Source of the DNA: Bradyrhizobium sp. sGM-13
GTDB lineage: Bacteria; Pseudomonadota; Alphaproteobacteria; Rhizobiales; Xanthobacteraceae
Assembly (NCBI RefSeq): GCF_018398875.1
Contig: NZ_JAGWDK010000003.1
Location: forward strand, 310,001 to 374,000
Direction: 5' to 3'
DNA: 64,000 nucleotides
Numbering within the stretch: the first letter of the stretch is position 1; each line of letters opens with the position of its first letter. The notes under the pieces are model-generated. The model was not told the DNA's origin, did not search any database, and worked only from the letters and a program-made list of their open reading frames with translations. Both the position numbers and the translations under genes were made by a program. Shown here in pieces: positions 58,352 to 64,000 of this stretch.

Positions 58352-58393
58352 ACGAAAATTCGTGATACACGAAATGTCGTAGTTGAATTACGA
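58352..58393. promoter_or_regulatory. candidate activator-binding palindromes (UAS)
   Basis: Two inverted repeats lie 60-100 bp upstream of the -24 box: TTCGTG-ATA-CACGAA (58359-58373, preceded by a further ACGAA half-site at 58352) and TCGTA-N7-TACGA (58377-58393). The half-sites share the TCGT/ACGA core. They are well placed for enhancer binding and for autoregulation of the activator gene, which starts 20 bp further on. Confidence 0.55.
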
Positions 58394-58413
58394 GATTTCG
58401 GAGTACCGACTGG

Positions 58414-60336
58414 ATGGATCTGGCCCTCGGCTCAACCACTCCGCCGCAGGATGTCGAACTGCGCACCGCCGCGTTCGAGTTCGCGATCGAGCCCGTGCTG
58501 CTGCTCGATCCCCATGCCGACCAGATCCTCGACGCCAATCCGGCGGCCTGCACCCTGCTCGGCTATGACCGCACCTTGCTGCGCCAGACCAAGGCCAGCA
58601 CGCTGCATGCCGGACAATTGCCTGCTCTGATCGTCTTCACCCAAGCCGTGCTCGACAAGGGCGCATACTGGACCAACGCGCTGACCCCGCGCCACGCGAC
58701 GGGGCAAAGCCTGCGCCTGGAATATGCCGGCTCACTCGTGCCGGGCGAAGGCCGCTCGCTGGTGCTGCTCACCATGAGCGATCTCGACGCGCGGCGCCGA
58801 CGCTATGTCGACGCGGCGGCCGAAGACCACATGCGCGGCGGAATCGCGACCTGGCAGCGGGTCGAACGGGTGTTCCAGGATATCGAACGCGAAAACCAGT
58901 TGATCCTGCGCGCCGCCGGCGAAGGCATTTACGGCGTGAACGCGGAAGGAAAGACCACCTTCGTCAATCCGGCCGCCGAGCGCATGCTGGGCTGGGCTGC
59001 GGAAGAACTGGTCGGCAAGGAAATCCACCCCATCGTTCATCATACCCATCATGACGGGCGGCATTATCCCGATCACGACTGCCCGATTTACGCGGCGTTT
59101 CGCGACGGCGCCGTGCACCAGGTCGAGGGCGAGGTGTTCTGGCGCAAGGATGGCACGCCGGTCTGGGTCGAATATACGTCGACGCCGATCCGCGACCGCG
59201 GCGTCGTGGTGGGCGCCGTCATCGTGTTCCGTGACGTCAGCCAGCGCCGCGAGGCCGACGAAAAGCTGCACGCGGCGCTTGCCGAGGTCGATCGCCTGCG
59301 CGAGCGGCTGGAGCTAGAAAACGCTTACCTCCAGGAAGAAATCCGCATCGAGACCAATCCCCGCGGCATCATCGGCCAGAGCGAGGCGATCCAGAAGACG
59401 CTGCGCCAGGTCAAGCTGGTGGCGCCTACCACCGCCGCTGTCATGATCACCGGCGAGTCCGGTACCGGCAAGGAACTGATCGCGCGCGCCATTCATGAAG
59501 CGAGCAGCCGCCGCGACCGGCCGCTGATCCGCGTCAACTGCGCGGCGATCCCGCGCGAACTTTTTGAGAGCGAGTTCTTCGGCCATATCAGAGGCGCCTT
59601 CACCGGCGCGATGCGCGACCGCATCGGACGGTTCGAGCTTGCCGATGGCGGCACGCTGTTTCTCGACGAGGTCGGCGAAATCCCGCTCGAGCTGCAGGGC
59701 AAGCTGCTACGGGTACTGCAAGAGGGCAATTTCGAGCGTGTCGGCGAGGAACGCACCCGCGCGGTCGACGTGCGCGTGATCGCCGCCACCAACCGCGATC
59801 TCAAGCAGGAAGTGCAGCGCGGCCGGTTCCGCGAGGACCTCTATTTCCGCCTCAACGTCTTCCCCGTGGAGTCGGTGCCGTTGCGCGAGCGGCGCGAGGA
59901 CATTCCGCTGCTGGCGCAGCACTTTTTGACCCGCGAGAGCAAGGTGCTGAAATCCGAGCTGCGCTTGTCGGAAGGCGATGCGCGGAAGCTTTCGCGCTAC
60001 GACTGGCCGGGCAATGTCCGCGAACTGCAGAACGTGATCGAGCGCGCGGCGATCCTCGCCCAAAACGGCCGGCTGCGCATCGACCTGCCCGATACATCCG
60101 GCACATCGCCCTCCTCCGGCGCGGCGCGCGTGAAGGCCGATGCCCATCCAGTGGTGATGACCTCATCGGAAATGCGCGCCCACGAACGTGCCAACATCCT
60201 CGCGGCACTTGAAGCCTGCTCCGGCAAGGTGTTCGGCCCCGGCGGCGCCGCCGAGCTGCTCGACATCAAGCCGACCACGCTGGCCTCGCGGATCAAGGCG
60301 CTGGGGATTACGAATGAGCGTGGCTTGGCGGGCTAA
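58414..60336 (+). CDS. PAS-containing sigma-54-dependent transcriptional activator
   Basis: The 640-residue protein has a first PAS-like domain (about 15-125), a second PAS domain (about 160-285, with the His-rich [14 protein letters not shown] and ending [10 protein letters not shown]), a coiled-coil linker, and a full AAA+ domain with Walker A GESGTGKE (about 346), GAFTGA (about 393) for sigma-54 contact, and [10 protein letters not shown] Fis-type helix-turn-helix ends it ([21 protein letters not shown]). It probably controls the divergent cyanate operon, which has a sigma-54 promoter. The PAS ligand (nitrogen, redox or cyanate signal) is unknown. Confidence 0.94.
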   Translation: MDLALGSTTPPQDVELRTAAFEFAIEPVLLLDPHADQILDANPAACTLLGYDRTLLRQTKASTLHAGQLPALIVFTQAVLDKGAYWTNALTPRHATGQSLRLEYAGSLVPGEGRSLVLLTMSDLDARRRRYVDAAAEDHMRGGIATWQRVERVFQDIERENQLILRAAGEGIYGVNAEGKTTFVNPAAERMLGWAAEELVGKEIHPIVHHTHHDGRHYPDHDCPIYAAFRDGAVHQVEGEVFWRKDGTPVWVEYTSTPIRDRGVVVGAVIVFRDVSQRREADEKLHAALAEVDRLRERLELENAYLQEEIRIETNPRGIIGQSEAIQKTLRQVKLVAPTTAAVMITGESGTGKELIARAIHEASSRRDRPLIRVNCAAIPRELFESEFFGHIRGAFTGAMRDRIGRFELADGGTLFLDEVGEIPLELQGKLLRVLQEGNFERVGEERTRAVDVRVIAATNRDLKQEVQRGRFREDLYFRLNVFPVESVPLRERREDIPLLAQHFLTRESKVLKSELRLSEGDARKLSRYDWPGNVRELQNVIERAAILAQNGRLRIDLPDTSGTSPSSGAARVKADAHPVVMTSSEMRAHERANILAALEACSGKVFGPGGAAELLDIKPTTLASRIKALGITNERGLAG

Positions 60337-60721
60337 TTAGGGCACGCACTCATAAACGTCGGCTTCCCGCGGCAAAGCGGAAGTCACCCGGCTTGACGGT
60401 GATGGCGGCTTGTGACCCCGAGGCAGACATTCGCGTCCAATTTAACCCGAGTTAGCAGGGAACACCGTCCACAACAATTTCAATGCCGTCACGGGACAGC
60501 AATCCGCAGCAGGCCTGATAGAGCCGGCGCTGGTCAGTCTGACCGTTGCTGTGGGTCTGAAGATGGACCGCGACCCCCTGCTCTTTTTCGGGCCGTTCGC
60601 AATAAGAGAACGCACTGATCTCAACAAATCATTGGGCCGGCATCGAACCTTGGCGCGTCGGCCCAGCACATATTTGCAGTGTTCCGACCAGATTATTCAA
60701 ACGGATAGGAAAAGTGCTGCC
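60337..60721. other. 385-bp intergenic region before the globin gene
   Basis: No canonical gene was found. On the minus strand a stop-to-stop frame, 60452-60628, encodes a protein-like stretch (ISAFSYCERPEKEQGVAVHL and on to GIEIVVDGVPC) but has no ATG, GTG or TTG, so it may be a remnant. The promoter of the globin gene is presumably near 60640-60700. Confidence 0.4.
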
Positions 60722-61162
60722 ATGTCTCCTGAAACCAAAGAACTTCTCAAGACGACCTGGGCCAAGGTGATTCCGATCAGCGATATCGCGGCTGGCTTGT
60801 TCTATGAGAGACTGTTCACGCTCGATCCATCGCTGCAGCGATTGTTCGAGAATGCAGATATGAAAGAGCAGCGCCGGAAGCTGGTCCAGGCATTGAGTGC
60901 CGTGATCAACAGTGTCGATGACTTGCCGTCGTTGATACCGACGCTAGAGATCCTCGGGCGAAACCATGTTCGGTATGGCGTAGAGGATCGGCATTACGAC
61001 ACGGTTGGTGCAGCCTTGCTATGGACCCTAGAGCAGGGGTTGAAAGAGGCTTGGACGCCAGCGGCGAAGTCCGCCTGGGTGGTGGCATACAGCACCGTGT
61101 CCGGCGTCATGCGTGATGCGGCAGCCGCATCGCGAGAGAACGCGACCGCGCAGGCAATTTGA
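60722..61162 (+). CDS. single-domain bacterial globin (Vgb class)
   Basis: The 146-residue globin without a reductase domain has Q50 at the E7-like position (KEQRRKL) and proximal H82 (LGRNHVRYGV), matching Gln53 and His85 of Vitreoscilla haemoglobin. It likely binds O2 or NO and serves in oxygen delivery or NO protection under low oxygen. ATG 60722 starts the family N-terminus MSPETKELLKTTWAKV; the frame is open upstream to 60551. No reductase gene is next to it. Confidence 0.93.
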   Translation: MSPETKELLKTTWAKVIPISDIAAGLFYERLFTLDPSLQRLFENADMKEQRRKLVQALSAVINSVDDLPSLIPTLEILGRNHVRYGVEDRHYDTVGAALLWTLEQGLKEAWTPAAKSAWVVAYSTVSGVMRDAAAASRENATAQAI

Positions 61163-61266
61163 ATCTGGCATGACGCCTCTTGGCCCAAAGGCGACATGCA
61201 TCAATGTTGGCTTGATAATCGCCTTCCGAGAGTAGAGCGGACCTGACTTAATTACGGGTCCATGCC

Positions 61267-61878
61267 CTAGTAGCGGCGGCCGCCGACCGAGAACGACGAA
61301 GCGCCGGGCAGCGAATTGAATTCGCTGTCGATGCGGCCCGACTGCTGGACGTAGCCGACGCCGAGCGACAGGCTGAGATTCGATGTCGCCTGGAATTCGA
61401 CGCCGGCGTTCACGCTGGAGATCGGCAGCGTGCCCGACTTGGAGTCGAAGGGCGCGAACGGGCCGCCGATGCCGGTATTGTATTTCAGCGTCTCGAACCC
61501 GGCATAGAAGGTGACGGGCAAGCCGCTGTTCTTCAGGCTGTAGCCGACCTGCACGCCCTCGCTATAGAGCGAGCCGAAATTGCCAAACGCGCTTTGGCTG
61601 ATGCCGCTCAAGCCCATGTTGCTGCGCTGGCTGCCGACAAAAAAGCCGTTCGAAAAATTGTAGCGCGCATAGGACGAGCCGTTTCCGACGTCACGGAAGT
61701 CGAAGCTCGGAAAATTGCCGTATGCGTTCGGGCTCTCGCCCGCATCGCCGCTGAAGCCCATCGGCCAGCCCGGGATCCAGTAGTTTACGGGCGAGACCTG
61801 CGCATGGGCCGCCGGCGCGCCGAGACAAAGCATTGCCACGACCAACGTAAGACCTAATCTGCCTGAGAACATCGACAT
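61267..61878 (-). CDS. small outer-membrane beta-barrel protein
   Basis: The product is 203 residues with a signal peptide (LGLTLVVAMLCLGAPAAHA). The mature part has alternating hydrophobic/polar strands rich in Gly, Ser, Tyr and Phe (SSYARYNFSNGFFVGSQ, EGVQVGYSLKNSGLPVTFYAGFETLKY, LSLSLGVGYVQQ) and ends in a Tyr, as outer-membrane barrels often end in an aromatic. Eight strands are likely. Related to small Bradyrhizobium Omp proteins; function unknown. Start at 61878 (MSMFSG) or 61872; upstream in-frame starts lack a signal. Confidence 0.78.
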   Translation of the reverse strand: MSMFSGRLGLTLVVAMLCLGAPAAHAQVSPVNYWIPGWPMGFSGDAGESPNAYGNFPSFDFRDVGNGSSYARYNFSNGFFVGSQRSNMGLSGISQSAFGNFGSLYSEGVQVGYSLKNSGLPVTFYAGFETLKYNTGIGGPFAPFDSKSGTLPISSVNAGVEFQATSNLSLSLGVGYVQQSGRIDSEFNSLPGASSFSVGGRRY

Positions 61879-62039
61879 CCGCCCGACCACCAACTGCGCC
61901 GCGATTATACGCAGCGGATATCGGAAACGCCAGAGTGGCGCGATGGCGCGGTTCCACCTGTTGGCGATATGCGTCGATGGTACAGATAGCGTGGTTGCAG
62001 CCTGATCCGCTCGATCAGGCCGCACCATCGAACGCGTCC

Positions 62040-62918
62040 TCACGCCGCCTTGGTGGTGAGCTTGGCCTCCATCGGCAGCCCCTCCTCAATCGGCAGCGCG
62101 GGATCGCGCGACCATTCGTTCCACGAGCCGAAATACATTCGCACATCCTTTACGCCGGCGTTCTTCAGCGCCAGGAACGTGTTCGAGGCCCGCGCGCCCT
62201 TGAAGCAATAGAGATAGACCGGCGTATTCTGCGTAATGCCGACGGTGGCGCATTCCGCCAAAATCTCATTCTTGGACTTGAAGCGGGGCCCTTCCGCGGT
62301 CGGCTTCATCATGCGGTACCATTCGAGCCAGACAGCGCCGGGGATGCGTCCCTTGCGGGGGCAGAAATCCTTTCCATACGGAGAAGAGCTTTCGCCGATC
62401 CACTCGTCGATGTCGCGCACATCGAGCAAGGCGATGCCGGGCTTGCCGACGGCGGCCAGCATGATCTTGGCATCGATCAGGATGTCGCCTGCTTCCGGCA
62501 CGATCGCGAACGACGCCTTCACCGGCGACGGCACCTCCGTGGTCACCGGCAGGCTAGCCGCCATCCAGGCATCAAAGCCGCCATGTAGCACCTTGACCTT
62601 GGCATAGCCGAGCATGGTCAGCAGATAGTAGCCGCGGCAGGACTGCCCGAAGCCGGAATTCATCGACTGCTCGTAGATAACCGCGGTCTCCTTGCCCGAA
62701 AGCCCGGCGGCGCCGAACGCGTCGGCGAATTTCGTCTTCAACTCGTGCATGCCTTCCGGCGTCGACGTCGCGAGATAGGTGAAGATTTCATGGACGTTGA
62801 CGGCGTTCGGGAGATGCCCCGCGCCGTAAGCGTCGGGATTACGGGTGTCGATGACGACACACGGCTCTTGCTTGAGGAATTCCGCGAGTTCGCCGGCAGT
62901 AATCAGAACGTCCGTCAT
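62040..62918 (-). CDS. two-domain rhodanese (sulfurtransferase)
   Basis: The 292-residue protein has two rhodanese domains. The N-terminal one (DTRNPDAYGAGHLPNAVNV) lacks the catalytic Cys; the C-terminal one has LDVRDIDEW and the active C238 in YLYCFKGARAS. Loop composition C-F-K-G-A-R is closer to thiosulfate- than mercaptopyruvate-specific enzymes, but specificity is uncertain. CAGGAGAGG lies ahead of ATG 62918. It follows an acyl-CoA dehydrogenase-like gene by 47 bp on the same strand, so a joint role in organosulfur breakdown is possible. Confidence 0.92.
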   Translation of the reverse strand: MTDVLITAGELAEFLKQEPCVVIDTRNPDAYGAGHLPNAVNVHEIFTYLATSTPEGMHELKTKFADAFGAAGLSGKETAVIYEQSMNSGFGQSCRGYYLLTMLGYAKVKVLHGGFDAWMAASLPVTTEVPSPVKASFAIVPEAGDILIDAKIMLAAVGKPGIALLDVRDIDEWIGESSSPYGKDFCPRKGRIPGAVWLEWYRMMKPTAEGPRFKSKNEILAECATVGITQNTPVYLYCFKGARASNTFLALKNAGVKDVRMYFGSWNEWSRDPALPIEEGLPMEAKLTTKAA

Positions 62919-62965
62919 GGCAGGCCTCTCCTGTTGCGTGGTTGCGGGTTGTGGTCGATCGGAAA

Positions 62966-64000
62966 TCAGTGTTCGTCGCCGGCCAGCATCTTGCGAAGCT
63001 GCTTGGTGGCGGGCGTGACGATCGCGACGAAATAGGCTTCGCGCAGCCGCCGCTGGGCGCGGTGGCTCTTCAAATAACCGCGCGCGCCGCAATGAAGCAT
63101 CGCCGCATGCGCAGCCGCGACGCTGGCGTCGCCGAGCCGGAGCCGCAGCGCGATGACGCGGCGCCAGTAGCTATCGTCGGAATTGTAGGGGTCGCGCGCC
63201 AGCGCCATCGTCTCCTTCTCGAACTCGGCATGGAGTTCGCGGAATTGAATAGGCTGTTGCGGCAAATAGCGGTTGATATGGCTCAATAGCGCGTCGACCT
63301 CGTCCATGATCTGGATGCAATCCTTGATTAGGCCGAGCGCCATGCCGGCCTGCAGCAGGATGAAACCGGCGCGGATCTTCTTCACGAACGGTCCCGCCGG
63401 CTCGGCGAGGATCAACTCATCCGGCACGAAGACGTCGCGGAACTGCACCGCATAGGTGCCGGTGCCGTCCATCGCGAGAAACGGCTTGCATGGCTGCAGC
63501 GTGATCGCGGGATCGGAGCAATCGGCAAGGAACATCACGATGCCGCCGCCCTCGTCCTCGCGCTCGAAGATGGTGCCGAAGAAATGATCGGGACCGAGGT
63601 TCGACACCCAGGGTAGCGCGCCGCGCACGATATAGCCGCCCTCGACTCTCCGACCCTTCAGCTTCAGCTTCTCGATGCCGAAAAAACTCTTCATCGGATT
63701 GGACAGCCCAGTGCCGCCTAGAATCTCGCCGCTGGCAAACTTGTCGGCGAATTTGGCAACGAGTTTTGGATTGTTCGAATTCGAGGCGTACCAAACCAGC
63801 GTGTTCTGGCACCAGGCCATGAAGGCGGTGGCGCCGCAGACCTCGCCGAGCGCCGCGATCGATTGAATGGCGCAGCGCAGGTCGGCCATGCCATCCCCAG
63901 GCCGGTGACTGCCCCACGCGCCGACGTCCCCGAGCCGCCGCAGCAACGCATCCGGATAGACGGTGCCCTCGTCGATGGCCGCGGCGTGGGGTGCGAGTTC
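62966..64000 (-). CDS. acyl-CoA dehydrogenase-family flavoprotein (5' end outside window)
   Basis: The frame stays open to the right edge, so the N-terminus is missing; about 344 residues are visible. The ACAD fold shows GATAFMAWCQNTLVWY, GEILGGTGLSNPMKSFFGIEKLK (substrate-side loop), the beta-domain VRGALPWVSNLGPDHF and MDGTGTYAVQFRDVFVPDELI, and the C-terminal helical bundle, which ends QLRKMLAGDEH. It may be a dehydrogenase or an ACAD-fold monooxygenase of the DszC/SfnB type; the linked rhodanese gene fits a sulfur role, which is inference. There is no canonical start within the window before the edge. Confidence 0.87.
   Translation of the reverse strand, partial: ELAPHAAAIDEGTVYPDALLRRLGDVGAWGSHRPGDGMADLRCAIQSIAALGEVCGATAFMAWCQNTLVWYASNSNNPKLVAKFADKFASGEILGGTGLSNPMKSFFGIEKLKLKGRRVEGGYIVRGALPWVSNLGPDHFFGTIFEREDEGGGIVMFLADCSDPAITLQPCKPFLAMDGTGTYAVQFRDVFVPDELILAEPAGPFVKKIRAGFILLQAGMALGLIKDCIQIMDEVDALLSHINRYLPQQPIQFRELHAEFEKETMALARDPYNSDDSYWRRVIALRLRLGDASVAAAHAAMLHCGARGYLKSHRAQRRLREAYFVAIVTPATKQLRKMLAGDEH

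Overview
The window reads as chromosomal DNA of a Bradyrhizobium-like alphaproteobacterium (Nitrobacteraceae). The reasons are high GC content, dense genes with ATGA/TGATG couplings, a tarD product whose catalytic residues line up with the Bradyrhizobium D-tartrate dehydratase at a constant offset of two, and several intergenic palindromic repeat families of the kind common in this group. The assignment is inference; no rRNA or tRNA gene was seen.

Layout. 1-7.5 kb is a signalling block: a truncated poly-HAMP hybrid histidine kinase, a REC-PAS-HWE kinase, a convergent single-domain response regulator and a decayed MASE4/receiver relic. 7.5-13.3 kb holds a P1/NylC-type peptidase, an EF-hand protein, rpe, small exported proteins, a phosphoesterase and a TetR regulator with a 36-codon ORF in front of it. 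13.4-15.5 kb is a tightly coupled three-gene TolQ/TolR-like membrane complex, divergent from a MoxY/MoxX-type two-component pair (15.7-17.7 kb). 17.8-20.2 kb is purB and murI. 20.2-26.1 kb looks accessory: a GlcG-like protein, a broken second copy of the murI 3' end, tarD with a divergent LysR gene, a ThuA-like protein, an HpcH aldolase and an E2-fold acyltransferase. It ends at rpsD.

27-35.3 kb is catabolic and envelope-related: FMN lactate-type dehydrogenase, threonine aldolase, an NdvC-like GH17 membrane protein divergent from an exported GH1 beta-glucosidase, and two overlapping paralogous serine hydrolases. 35.3-42 kb is redox and stress: a macrodomain gene whose only plausible start is CTG, grxD (Grx4), egtB-egtD (ergothioneine), LtrA, bolA, DUF427 and DUF1328. 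42-52.4 kb is a purine block (purL, purQ, purS, purC on the minus strand) with transporters, a CorA-type channel and a Bug binding protein interleaved, then the F1-ATPase zeta-type DUF1476 gene. 52.4-60.3 kb has a LysR/PEP-mutase-like pair and a cyanate block: an NrtA-type binding protein, permease, ATPase and cynS in one minus-strand operon behind a near-consensus sigma-54 promoter, with a divergent sigma-54 activator gene. 60.7-64 kb has a single-domain globin, an outer-membrane barrel protein, a rhodanese and a truncated acyl-CoA dehydrogenase-like gene.

The points most worth following up are: (1) the TolQ/TolR-like complex with a DUF2135-like periplasmic domain and a third membrane subunit; (2) the cyanate operon with its sigma-54 promoter and candidate enhancer palindromes; (3) the exact 276-bp repeat in the poly-HAMP kinase; (4) the murI duplication scar; and (5) two genes with no canonical start codon (macrodomain, CTG; GH17 protein, ATC).
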